64,000 bases of DNA from positions 5,861,577 through 5,925,576 of the forward strand of contig JACDOX010000024.1 in NCBI GenBank assembly GCA_014549065.1, read 5' to 3'. The DNA is from Cardinalis cardinalis (Eukaryota > Chordata > Aves > Passeriformes > Cardinalidae). Of this stretch, positions 53,701 to 64,000 are shown piece after piece. Numbering within the stretch: position 1 is the first letter of the stretch; each line of letters begins with the position of its first letter. The translations under genes were made by a program, and so were the position numbers. The notes below the pieces were generated by a model, which was not told the DNA's origin, made no database searches, and saw only the letters and a program-made list of their open reading frames with translations.

Positions 53701-56700
53701 AAGACTAGCATAAAGTTAAGTTGCTTTCAAATGACCAAAGCAGTATTAAACAACCTTCAGAAGCAAAATGTGAACTTTTAAAGTTCCTTTGTGTTATNTT
53801 TTCATAAATAAGGAACAACCCCCAAGGCCCCAATAAAAACAGATTAAATAAAAATATTTTTTCAGTGAATTAATGTTCCAAATTTCACAACCAATAATCA
53901 AGTTAAAACTATCCCCTTTCTAATCNAAACTTTTCCACCTTTTCGATAGATTTTTTTCAATAGATTTTTTTTCTATTTTAATTGCTTTAATAAANTATAG
54001 TCTAAGGATCAAAGCTTAAGCTTCTTTGCATTATAGCAGGTGGTTCAGGAAATACATTGAACCAAATCATGTTTTGAACATTTGCAGAGTTTCAGGACAA
54101 ATTTCCTGAGCAGAACCTANTCCTACAATAGGAATATCATAGCTTCTAGATATTGGTGTAATTAGGGACAGATACTGGAGCATCAAGAATCTTCAAACAG
54201 TTAGTCTTTCAAACANTAACTCTGATTATTTCTAGCCCAANTNCTTAGCTAGATGCATCCCTGTATGGGCCAGTCTGATTCCTTGGCCACCAGAATTCAA
54301 CTTTCCTGAGAACATCAGTGAAATGCTGATAATAAAGTTACAACTTGCACACCTGCTTTTTGCTTCTTTCAGTACCATTTTTGTTGCTGAAANAATTAAT
54401 ATTTCATGTTATTTAATCTGCACAATTAAGTGTTTAATCATTACATCAATGTACAAAGAAATCAGTAGCCTAATCACTCATTGCCATCCATCAATCCGTG
54501 TTCAGGCCCTCATCTCACAATTCTTGTATTTTCTCAGTTTTGAACATGCTAGACATTGCATTCACTAAGATTATTTTCATATATTTAGGTTAAATATCAG
54601 TGTACATATTTCAAATTAAGAATCATTAACCTGTCCCAAAACTTTGAAAGCTATTTAATCAAAAGAGATTCTCTGTCTCAAAGAGATTCAATGTAACATA
54701 TAGAAACAATAAAATAGGTGGGAAAGCAAAAGGTGAAAGTACTCTAAAACAGATCAAAATAAGTAACAAGAATCACATAAAGTCCTTCTCAGCAATTATT
54801 ACATTTGTAAGCAAAAACTGAAGNAACTCAAGAGGGAAAGAGAAGGCAGCGCAAACATGGTGGTCTAAAGCTACAAGACAAGGAACGAAACCAAGGCAAG
54901 AACTGCAAAGTTGCTTCACATCACTTTATATTGCACATATATAAATAAATAATTGGGAAAAGATTTGAAAAGGACATCACAGGACAATACAGACTCTCTT
55001 TGGTGGATTTTTAAATTTTTTTTTACTTTTCAGGGATTCTTTTAGCACCAACAACACCAAGCTGTCTAGAACACAAACATATACTGAATTAACAGCTTTA
55101 CATTCCAAGGTCATTTAACTCTATATTGTTCATTAGAGTATCCAGGATGCAACAGGAAATTTAGTTCTACTTTCCTTTTATTTAGTGACCCCTTAGCTCA
55201 AAAATCTGCCAAAGAAATAATTTCGAAAAGTGAATTTTTTACATGTGGGATAATATCTACAGTAATCACAGGGATTGCTAGTAGCAATAATACATATTGT
55301 CAAAACCATATATACTTCTTACTTCCATAAAGTATAACAAAATAAGATATTCAATGTGGTACCACAACCAAGCATCCTAATTTTTGTGACTTTTTCAACT
55401 CAACATACTCGGAAAGAATACCTGACGTCAGGAACTGTGTTTAAGAGCATTGCTACAGGAGGCTGTACAGAATTTTTAGATGTCAATGTGTGAAAAAAGT
55501 AGTCATGCTGTAGAGGAACAAGCCTGGGGCACTCATGTCTCTGAATCACTGCCAGGATCAGCAGATCGTCACTGTTAGGAGGAGGCCATTCTTTCTGCAC
55601 AGCCCTCAACTATCATTTGACACCACTGTAAGAAGGGCAAGACAGTACAATTAAAAACAATGGATTTAAAAGGAGACAAGAATGAAATGCAGTTATTGGA
55701 CCTAAAGAATGCTGTACCTGNATTTTGTAATAGAAGTTTTCTATTCATTTTATAATCAACTTTTATGATCATCTTTGTTTCAGATTGCTTGTTCTGGTTG
55801 TATACACAGGGTTTATTACATATTAAAGAATCCCTCTACAACAGCATAAGTATTGAAAAAGACAAACCTGCTAGGCAATCAGGAGAAGGAAGGGTATTTA
55901 AATCCTAACTGTATCAGAGGCTGAGCTGAAAAAGCTGTTGCCACTTTAAGTTAAGGGAGTGTTTGATTTGCCCTGCAGGGCCAAAATGCTCTAAGGACCA
56001 TCTGGGGCAGGGGTGTGTGTGAGGTTTTTTTTATTCTTGTTTAATCTTAGTGTAGGATTACACAGTTTCTCGGAGCCAGGGTACTGAAGATTACTTATAA
56101 TGAACTGCTACTGGAAGATANTTGTAATTAGATTGGTTTGCAATTAAGATACAGAGCATATAATACATTTTTTACCTTTAGCTAAGCACACAACCTTATT
56201 TACCTGGATGAGGCAAATCTTGGCTTAAAATTGAGAATCTTAATTATCCTACTAACAGATTCTGCTGTTTTATCAATTGCACATGTATTACTATTCACAG
56301 GAATCAAATTAAGCATCAGCTAGCATGAAATTACATTCAGGATTAATATTAAAGAAATCCAGATAGGTACAATATACAAAGTTTTTAAAATATATTTTGT
56401 ATAACATGATTTTGGAATTTCTGGTAATTTCAACAGAGTGCTTATCTGAACTAAANAGAAAGACAGTGTGGGTCCATGTAAAGAACTATAAACCTAATTA
56501 ACTGCTACATGATATTACTATTGGAAAGCATAAACAATAGCAAAATCATAATTAATGTAATTTTGTGCTAGTATTGGAGCAATTACATGCTGATTTTTTA
56601 AGGCAGCAAACTTACTGTGATGATATTGATTCCTTACATTTTTTTCTCCTACCTATACAAAACTAATGAATACATAAGCTTCTTAACATATAAGCTACTC

Positions 56701-56757
56701 TTATTCAAAGTTTACCTATTGCTTTAAATCCTTTCAGTTTTATTACAGTTCACTTAC
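47721..56757. other. AT-rich non-coding DNA, proximal part of the putative first intron
   Basis: The stretch includes a 139-codon open frame at 48086-48505 on the plus strand that shows no recognisable domain. From about 56.10 to 56.70 kb, just inside the intron, the sequence is rich in ATTAA and TAATTA-type cores without a transposon match, so it is a candidate intronic regulatory region. No exon is supported. Confidence 0.45.
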
Positions 56758-56760
56758 CTG
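56752..56760 (-). other. Consensus 5' splice site (CAG|GTAAGT)
   Basis: On the minus strand the sequence reads CAG|GTAAGT, with the exon ending at 56758 and the intron starting at 56757. All nine positions match the U1 pairing consensus. The junction falls between codons (phase 0). No matching acceptor with a convincing downstream coding exon was found on the minus strand below this point, so the first intron would extend past the left edge of the window. Confidence 0.6.
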
Positions 56761-56838
56761 AAAAGTGTAAAACCGGGTCCCATTAGGAGGATGCACTTTA
56801 GGAGAGGCAGAGACAGTGTTCATATCCGAGAATATCAT
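56758..56838 (-). CDS. First coding exon of an unidentified host gene (27 codons, 5' partial gene)
   Basis: Read on the minus strand, an ATG at 56838 opens 27 codons that end exactly at a splice donor, so the exon joins the next one in phase 0. The peptide begins MIFSDMNTVS and ends NGTRFYTFQ. It is polar, rich in Ser, Thr and Pro, and has no signal peptide or membrane segment. A TGA lies in frame three codons before the ATG (56845-56847), so translation cannot start further up this exon. A second in-frame ATG at 56823 (codon 6) is an alternative start; both have G at -3 and A at +4. A TATA box sits at the right distance upstream. A short N-terminal exon with its own promoter is typical of tissue-specific alternative first exons, but that is inference. 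I do not recognise the protein, and no later exon is visible in this window. The gene model is moderately certain; its identity is unknown. Confidence 0.6.
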
Positions 56839-56890
56839 TTCTGGTCACACACAATACAATCCACAGAGAGCTACAGATGCAGAGCAGAGT
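56758..56890 (-). other. Exon 1 (5' UTR plus coding part)
   Basis: The proposed transcript starts near 56890, where a C-A step followed by CTCT gives a partial initiator match 28 bases below the TATA box. The leader would be 52 bases, and the exon about 133 bases with its 81 coding bases. The leader contains no ATG. There are no N characters anywhere from about 56.46 to 57.84 kb, so the reading is not disturbed by ambiguous bases. The 3' edge is fixed by the splice donor. The 5' edge is predicted and could move by several bases. Confidence 0.5.
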
Positions 56891-56909
56891 GCTAAGCTCG
56901 GAGACAAAT

Positions 56910-56918
56910 CCTTTTATA
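56910..56918 (-). promoter_or_regulatory. TATA box (TATAAAAGG)
   Basis: On the minus strand 56918 to 56910 reads TATAAAAGG, a full match to the TATA consensus. It lies 28 bases before the predicted start at 56890 and 80 bases before the ATG. TATA promoters are usually tissue-restricted or inducible rather than housekeeping, and no CpG-island-like GC richness is seen here, which agrees. Chance TATA matches are common in AT-rich DNA; the spacing to a valid ATG and donor is what gives it weight. Confidence 0.55.
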
Positions 56919-56932
56919 CATTTAGGGAGGCA

Positions 56933-56937
56933 ATTGG
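56933..56937 (-). promoter_or_regulatory. CCAAT pentamer upstream of the TATA box
   Basis: The minus strand reads GTCCAATTG across this point. It is about 45 bases upstream of the predicted start, closer than the usual -60 to -100 for NF-Y boxes, so function is uncertain. A second CCAAT-like string (AACCAATAAA on the plus strand) lies near 57.24 kb, about 350 bases upstream. Confidence 0.3.
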
Positions 56938-57021
56938 ACAAAATTCTGTCTGCCCCATCCGTTCAGGCGTACAGTGACAGTGCTTTGAATTCCTCACTCC
57001 TGCATCTGTGAGTTAACTGGG

Positions 57022-57041
57022 AGGTCATTGCTCCCTGACCT
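57022..57041. promoter_or_regulatory. Inverted nuclear-receptor half-sites (AGGTCA N8 TGACCT)
   Basis: Two perfect hexamers, AGGTCA at 57022-57027 and TGACCT at 57036-57041, form an inverted repeat with an 8-base spacer, 132 to 151 bases upstream of the predicted start. AGGTCA is the core half-site for many nuclear receptors (RAR, RXR, TR, ROR, ERR, COUP-TF). Spacing 8 in this orientation is not a classical high-affinity element, so the half-sites may act singly or not at all. The exact symmetry is seen; function is inferred. Confidence 0.3.
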
Positions 57042-57062
57042 CTAGCTCAGCTAACCCCTTGT

Positions 57063-57081
57063 AATATGCATGATGAATAAA
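57063..57081. promoter_or_regulatory. Paired POU (Pit-1 type) consensus matches
   Basis: AATATGCAT on the plus strand (57063-57071) and TTTATTCAT on the minus strand (57081-57073) both match the WWTATNCAT consensus described for POU1F1/Pit-1 sites. They sit one base apart, about 173 to 191 bases upstream of the predicted start. Adjacent inverted POU sites are a known promoter arrangement, but each motif is short and AT-rich, so a chance pair is quite possible. An ATGCTAAGCAT palindrome at 57217-57227 is a third POU-like string in the same upstream region. Confidence 0.3.
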
Positions 57082-57420
57082 AATTAGAAATGCCAAAGAA
57101 GAGAGAGCCAGAGCCTATAGTACAGGGAGCTTGTGCAGAATCTGGCAACGCTTTGGACCTGCCCATCTGTTCTCAGCGATAATCACCTCCCTCCACCACA
57201 GCCTTGCAAAGTGATTATGCTAAGCATCCCAGTTAACCAATAAAACACAGTTTCATTTCAAGCAAGCGTGCACAGTGAAAATCAGAGGACCTCTTCTGAC
57301 TAACCTGAAGCATGCCTCGTGTTCAGTTTCTAGCTGTATTTGATAACAACGATAATTTTACCATTTCAGTTGCTGACAGCTATGTTAACACATACAACTT
57401 GCTTTAAATAGCACAAAGAT

Positions 57421-60400
57421 GGCTTTTTTGTCGTTTTAACTGTCTTGCCTAGAAAAAAAATAATTGTGTATTGCTCTCCAAATCAGTATTTTTTACATTT
57501 CTTAATTTGTGATGCTACTACTGGGGAGTAGCAAATACACATTTATGAGACTGTTTACAGAGTTATAGTCAGTTTAAATATAATACACATTATAAGCTTA
57601 TCTTTTTTCCTTTTTTTTTCAAATTATTTTTTTCTCATCTTTAGTCTGAATCTCTCTTGAAAAAAGGTTTACCTAACTGCTAAGTATAAGGCTGGAATTT
57701 TATTCTGAGCCTTATTGTGCTTAGCAAAGCTATAGACCTACAGCTTAATTCATTAGCTATACACAAGATGTTTTAAAGAAGTTATTTTTTAAAGCTGATA
57801 ATGATAACTTGTGAGCACTTGCACGTTCAAAAATCANCCATCACATCTTTTCTTCAAACACAGATCATTTGAACTACATGAAGATGATTAACAAAGTAAT
57901 ATTCAAAGAACTTGGCACCCTTCAGCAACAAAAAAAAAAGTGTTCAATTTACAAAAAATTGAAAAGTAGGGTTACAGAAAAGAGTAAAATAGTAAAGTGG
58001 TTGCAAAAATAACTTTGCATGTTCTGTCAAGCATTTTGTATTTTATTCACAAGGTCTAAAAGAGACAGAAAAAACACTTAATAAATGGTACTTTCGAAAG
58101 GAGCTTGTCAAAATTATAAAAGCCTTGTGAGTTGCCAGTTGTTTTTTATTCTGTTTTATCCAAATGCTTTTAGCAACAGGAGGTAATGCAGCTTCTAAAG
58201 TAAAAAGACTATGAAAGGAGTTGGAAAAGATGCAGAGATGTCTGTCTGTTTAAATGTGTCAGAGTGGTGCATAAGGCAATAATATTTTGTAAGCCAAAAA
58301 TAAAAAAANCTTCTCAGATCCTATTCATACCTATTCATAACAATTTCTTATAATTACCATGTTATGGCTTCTATAACATTTACAGAATCAAGGCAGAACT
58401 ACTGTCTGGAACATTTTCTTAAGACCTAGATTTCAGATTACAGTGTATTCTCCCCTCTTTGATTCCTCTTGCAGAGGATCTAGATGCTTGTATTAGCAAA
58501 GAGGCCCCTCAGCTGGTCAAATGAAAGATATCAGTTTGTTTATAATCTGAGTAGAAAATCTTTTATTATGAGCTGTTACTTTCTTCTTTATAATATGCCT
58601 ACCAAACATGTGCTATTTCTCCACAGTGCAATGAATAAAGTTTCTCTTATGGACATTTAAAAGNGTTTGCCCTGGAAGAAGAAAGAAGTTTGCCTCAGAG
58701 TTTCCTCACCAAATGCATAATTTGAAGAATTCATGTGCAAAATCCCTTTTACATTACTCCAATTGAGAAGTATTTTGACTACTCTGTAACTGTACCTATT
58801 AGCCTAAACTTCTCTTGCTTGAACTTTNATAACTTTTAATTCTTGTTTCTGCCAGGGATAGAGAAAACTCAGTTCATTTTCTCATACTGGCCTGTGCTAA
58901 ACCTTAAGGGAATTAATTCACAATTAAACCCAACTATTATAGTCACAGTTACAATAATGCCTTTCACGACCATAACACTACTGCTGTATTTAGACTTGCA
59001 AGTTCCCTATCTGTTCCTCTAGGACTGCACATCTACTTTTAGCTGTAGCCTTCCACCAGGAGCTCTTACTGGGATCACTGCTCACCATGTCTTGGCTGCC
59101 NGTTACTTGAAAAATGCTTTTCAAAATACTGTTCCTGGTCTTTTATCTGTTGTTTTGGCNTTCCTGCCTAGGCAAAGAAATTTGCAGTTAAAAAACCTGC
59201 CACCAATGCCACCACAAAAACAAACAAAAAAACCCCAACAATCCCACCCCCCGGCCTGTATTTCAGTTCCAATAAACATATTTCCTTATCTAATCAGTAC
59301 AAATCTGGAGAGAAGGCATAGCAGTTGTTCTAACTCTCCACTAACTTCCATCTGTGAGGAAAGGTAAAGACTATGAATTAACTGCAATACAGACAACATC
59401 ATATTCTTGTAGCATCCTCATGGAATCAGAATGTCATTTTGGTGTAACTCTCAAAATAGATTGAAAATGTTTGTTTACAGCAGTTTTTTTTCTGAAAAAT
59501 ATGAAACAAGCCTCCTGTCAGGAAGCAGTTAGAGCACCAGTAAATTCAGTAAAGTATGAACTGATGCATGGTAGAATGAGTGTTCACAATTACAGAAAGA
59601 GTCACATTTCAGAAAAGCCAGCAGCCCCAAAGCTGGGATTCAGCAATCTCCTCAAAACAAGGAGCTGGAACCAGGTCTCCCATCTCTAATTGAAGGCAAC
59701 AATGACTAAGGAGGGTATCAAGCAACATGAACTGCAAAACAGCAGAAAATGAAAATGAAGGAAAGTGAAGAGACCCAACAGGACAGAGAAAGACACCTAA
59801 AGACCATGACTACAGCTCAGTGGTGGAAGTACTTACAAAGGATGCAATCCCCACTAAAATATTTGCTCCCATTAATCTTCCAACTAATGATTTAATTATT
59901 CCATAAACTGAGACCTGTAGTGGAGGAAAAAAAATCTCCTGCATGAAAAAGTTCTACATGCTTAGAAGTGTGAGATATGGCAATGCTTCTGAGATGGCTT
60001 TAGTTTCAGTTACTTTTGAAAGTCTGAGTTATCAAGCACTGAATCTGTACCATATGAATTATTTTGAACTATACATTTTAGTTAGATACTACTCTCCAAA
60101 ATTTTCAGTGGAATTACTTAATTTTTTTAGGTGCGTTTTTTTATGTGTAGCCTATGATTTTTGATAGTTCGTACAAAACGCAAAATATTTTATATATTTA
60201 TTTATTAAAAANCCAGTAAGTTACACATCCAAAAGGAAAGCATACATATGTATATATCAGATGATTATGTAAAGTACTTTGAAAATTCAGGAACACTAAT
60301 ACAAACCCTTCTATTTCTGACCGCAGAGACAAGATGCACTTTTTAAAATTGATGAACACACTTAGCTTTTTAATGTGCTAGTGCTTGTGATATACAGTTT

Positions 60401-63400
60401 CTCTTCAGACTGTGTAGTGCAATATAAAGCAGATGTTTTGAGTTAAGATTTAAATCACCAGCTCTTATTGAATTAGGTGAGCAATTATCCAGAAACAAGG
60501 ACTTTGTATTACATATTATTCTTATTTCTGTCTCTATCAGGGAAAGCCATGTTAAAGAAAAATGTCTTCCTCCAGGAGCAGTGTGAGTGTGTGATTTTTA
60601 GAACATTAGAGAGCTTTCACATTAAACCACTAGACCTANTTCGCAGACTCAGAGAAACCCTACTAATCTTCCAATATTGACAACACTGTAGTTGCATTGA
60701 TGATTCTGTATTATCTTCTGTTTTAGACACCAAAATAGAGGGAGTATCAGATGATGTGTTACTCATCTGGCTTAAAATATCCTGATTTTGCTTTAAACTG
60801 AAAAATGTTAATGTTTAAAGAGTTCTGTTTTCCAACTATTAACGTCTGGAAATGCTGTTAAGCATTTACCACAGTTCAGAATAAAAGATATGCAATTGCA
60901 CATCAAATTTTAATGACTATCTTCATGAAGTCACACATGAAATCTAATTGTTTTTTATATCCAAATTTATTTGCAGTTCCTTTCACCTTTNTTAATGAAG
61001 TTCTATGCCAAAAATATTCCTTCTTTCCCCCATCAACAAAGCAACACAAAACCAAAATCTGATTAATACACTTTAAAGAATGTATAAAACCCACACATAT
61101 GAAGTTTCAGAAACTAACAATTTCCAGCTGGTATAGCTCCCAGAAAGCAAAGTGGGAGAACTAAAGACAACGAAACATAGAACAAGGAAATTCTTGCTCC
61201 CTTTCAGGCTTCGAGTATTAACAGAAAATCCTTACAGAATTTAAAACTGGTAGAAAAAGATCAGCTTATCTTATTGGTAAGCAAAGCCTCTTTTTCATTT
61301 TGTCTCTGTAATTAAGAACAAATTATCAACACTTCCATCACTGGGTCTTTGCTTTTTCTGACTATGCAAATACCAGCTTGTACCAGGAAGTGTCTCACAA
61401 GAACAAGTGCTGGTACCAAGGCAGTATGAACCTATGAGCCCTATTTTAACTCTGAACATAAAGATTTGTGTAACCCTTGATGACAAGTACACTTCAGGAC
61501 AAACATATCTTCTGTTGGAAGTAAAAACTATATACTTTAGCATGTCAGAAATACTAAAGGATAAAATGTGTCCCAGCAGGTTTATTCTGTATGATGGCTT
61601 TCCTTTCAAGCATGAGTNCAATGAGAAAACTTTCACAGGAACTACAAGTATACAATTCATAATACTGAATACAATTCACTTTTAAAGTAATCTTGCTTTG
61701 TAGAATATCCTGAAATATTTTACCATGTATTGTGTGTACTTTGAAAAAAACAGAATCAACACCAACCAATCAACTTCCAACTCTTATTACCATTTTCTTT
61801 TAACTGGCAAACTTGACAATTCATTAAACTAACAGTAAATCTCTCTATGCTATGAAAGGTCAATAAAATTAACATTACTCAATATCTAAGCGAGTTTATG
61901 AATACAGAATATATTTGTACAACCTATTAAGTATGCAGTCCATAGTCAACAAATATAGAAGGCAACCATAATGACCCTAAGTACAGAAGATACNATTTGA
62001 TTGCTTGTGCAGGAGCAAAATTTCACTTTTTTTATATTCTGGACAAGCAANTTTTGACCACAGCTAGGACTCCTGTGCAGCACTGCCCTACAATATTCTG
62101 GTCATCACAGGTGTAAGAATTAATTCTTCCACTCTTAAGACTTAACAATTAAATAATTCTATATCTGACTCCCTTTCCACATGGTTCAACAAAGCCAGGA
62201 NGGAATATTCAAAGCACCATTCCATTTTTCTTGAAACAATTCAAGTTCCTAGCACTGGATCTGTGCTTCTTCTGTATAACTCAACTATCAGTAAATCAAA
62301 ATTGTACTTGAGGTTTATTAGGTAATTGAAATGAACTTGATGTAAACATTGGTTTTATCTATTTTTAAGTTATGTGTTGATGACAGTTACTGACTGAGTG
62401 AATCTAGAAAGGAAATAGAATGAAAACTTAATGTTTGTCTATAGAGAAATATACTGGACTTTAGGCATCATGTGAGAGTTGAAGGAGGAGAAGACGACAA
62501 AGTTATGAGAAAGTGTAGTGAACCAAACCACAAAAAATTGAGAAATTTATCTCTGAAANTTAATTATTACCTGATTTGAAAAGATATTTACTTTTCTCCA
62601 CAACTCTTGGGTTTCAACTGCCAATAACACAGATACTAAGCGATATTTGCTATATATAATGGTCCTCTGCCACTCACTTTTGATGCCAGGACTACATTTC
62701 TNTTTTCTGACATGATTACAGATTTCATGACAAAGTCTAGATGCTCCATGGAATCAAAGACAATTTTTTATGTAGAATCGAACAAGTGACTGCCTTTGTA
62801 AACATTTTTAANATTTCAGTCAAATTTAACATTAACTCTTGATGAATCAAGACCTAAACCTCCAAAGTAATGTGATCCCAGACAGTAGAAAAGATATAAT
62901 GTAAACAGCCAGCTTGTTATTTCACTATGTGTCGTATCACTTGTGTGTCAGTTTTGTTATTCATGCCATAAGTTCATTACATCGCAACACTATACATAGT
63001 GGTATCATAGCACTTGGCAAAATACGAGTAGTTTCTTATCAGCAAACGTAGAATCTAAATCATGTGCATTACTCCAAAGGATCACAGTACATTAAGGATG
63101 AGTGAAATTAAGAAAGAACATANGATGATAATCATTGCCTATGTATCATCATCAGCAGAGTGGCTTTTTCTTTTTAAGTGAACATCTTACATTATGTGTC
63201 TCATCCTGAGGATAAAAATAGGATGAAAGCCTATGAGGGAAAAACAGAAGATACAAGTTTGAGATAATGCGTTCAAGCACTACACTTACTGTGAATAGAT
63301 ATCCTCTCTAACCTTCCTATCCTCCCTGCAGAAAATACTTTTTATTCTAACCAGTATTATTGTATTTATTTTCATTCTAATAACTTATTTTATACTGNAA

Positions 63401-63636
63401 TTGTTCTGCAATCTTTACATAGAGATGTATCCTGTTCTGGAAGTATAAAAAGTGTTCCAAGAGTAAACTACTAATGAAAATGAGCAACAGAATTTTATCT
63501 AGATGATAAAGGCTGTCAGGAAAGCTTGTGCCAAGGCAATTGTCTTTGTTATTTATTTCTATTTCTACTCCATCTGGAAAGTATCTTTTGTCATAATGAA
63601 TGATGCAGGTTTCTAAACTGGTCCTTTGAGTAAGGA
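57421..63636. other. Upstream AT-rich non-coding DNA
   Basis: No exon, promoter or repeat family is recognised. An A/C-rich patch (CCACAAAAACAAACAAAAAA and following C runs) lies near 59.21-59.26 kb, and an open frame of 92 codons at 61407-61685 overlaps one of 121 codons on the other strand; neither is recognisable. Confidence 0.5.
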
Positions 63637-63690
63637 CCTTACAGAAATGAACCTTTCCTTACAGAAGGACCTTTCCTTACAGAAATGAAT
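63637..63690. repeat. Short tandem repeat around CCTTACAGAA, three copies
   Basis: CCTTACAGAAATGAA, CCTTACAGAAGGA and CCTTACAGAAATGAA follow one another with CCTTT between them, period about 18 to 20 bases. This looks like a small local expansion. Confidence 0.8.
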
Positions 63691-63945
63691 CAAAAGCTAA
63701 AATTCATGACTGATNAGTCCCATACTTTGCCTGGGAACTGGAAATACTCTCTTGAGTAAGGATTGTGGACATCAGCTAGCCTTTGCAAAAGGAGGTCTGT
63801 TTGTTTCTCAAGTATTTAAGTACTTTCTCAATTAAAATTTCATAATTTTTCTATACTGTCAGTAAATATATTTCTGAATGNAATGAACACAAACTTGAAA
63901 AGTAAAAACTAAAATAAACCCATAAAACTATACAATCATACCTTC

Positions 63946-63976
63946 TTTCACATTGTGAAATTTCACAATTTCACAA
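63946..63976. repeat. Palindrome and direct repeats of TTTCACA
   Basis: TTTCACATTGTGAAA at 63946-63960 is an inverted repeat with 7-base arms and one central base. It is followed at once by TTTCACAATTTCACAAAA, which repeats the same arm twice more. Probably local slippage or duplication close to the window edge. Confidence 0.7.
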
Positions 63977-64000
63977 AACATTGAAATAGTACTGATTATG

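Larger units (their letters stand above)
56940..57420 (-). promoter_or_regulatory. Proximal upstream region of the TATA promoter
   Basis: This stretch is somewhat more GC-rich and less repetitive than the surrounding DNA and carries no recognisable transposon. It contains the inverted AGGTCA pair, the paired POU-type matches, the ATGCTAAGCAT palindrome, a CATCTG E-box near 57.16 kb and a second CCAAT. It has no N characters. It is the most likely place for promoter-proximal control of the minus-strand gene. The boundaries are arbitrary. Confidence 0.35.

Noticed and set aside
61295..61685. Overlapping open frames of 121 (minus) and 92 (plus) codons
   Set aside because: Neither is recognisable, they overlap on opposite strands, and neither is bounded by good splice sites. 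Most likely chance.
1..64000. Prokaryotic-type features (operons, CRISPR arrays, insertion sequences, rRNA or tRNA genes)
   Set aside because: None is visible. Coding density, repeat content and splice signals are those of a vertebrate nuclear genome.

Overview
The window looks like vertebrate nuclear DNA, most likely from a bird and plausibly a songbird. It is AT-rich and almost free of long open frames. Its recognisable interspersed repeats are chicken repeat 1 (CR1) LINE copies with typical avian 3' ends. There are no operons, ribosome binding sites, CRISPR arrays or recognisable rRNA or tRNA genes. Single N characters occur about once per 250 to 300 bases and never as a run, which suggests ambiguous or heterozygous consensus calls masked one base at a time.

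The only strong host gene signal is a compact TATA-type promoter and first coding exon on the minus strand near 56.76-56.94 kb. It has a TATA box, a CCAAT pentamer, a start site about 28 bases below the TATA box, a 52-base leader, an in-frame stop just upstream of the ATG, 27 codons in phase, and a perfect CAG|GTAAGT donor. I could not name the gene. Transcription would run toward lower coordinates, so about 56.7 kb of the window would be its first intron (or intron between alternative first exons). Positions above 56.94 kb would be upstream sequence. The first few hundred upstream bases hold POU-type and nuclear-receptor-type motif matches.

The putative intron contains five clear CR1 fragments. 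Four are on the minus strand (2.27-2.36, 8.25-8.69, 13.12-13.61 and 46.44-47.72 kb), and one is on the plus strand (34.02-34.25 kb). The 46.4-47.7 kb copy is the largest and still shows reverse transcriptase motifs, but it is broken by frame changes and has lost a catalytic aspartate. A GC-rich block at 31.96-32.20 kb resembles an LTR fragment but is not proven. A run of about 47 A lies just before it.

Smaller structures are a 25-base palindrome at 16.0 kb, a three-copy tandem repeat at 36.0 kb, two-copy and three-copy short repeats at 2.4, 31.8, 42.8 and 63.65 kb, and a symmetric TG/TA/CA microsatellite at 5.5 kb. I found no convincing second exon. The remaining stretches read as ordinary AT-rich non-coding DNA.
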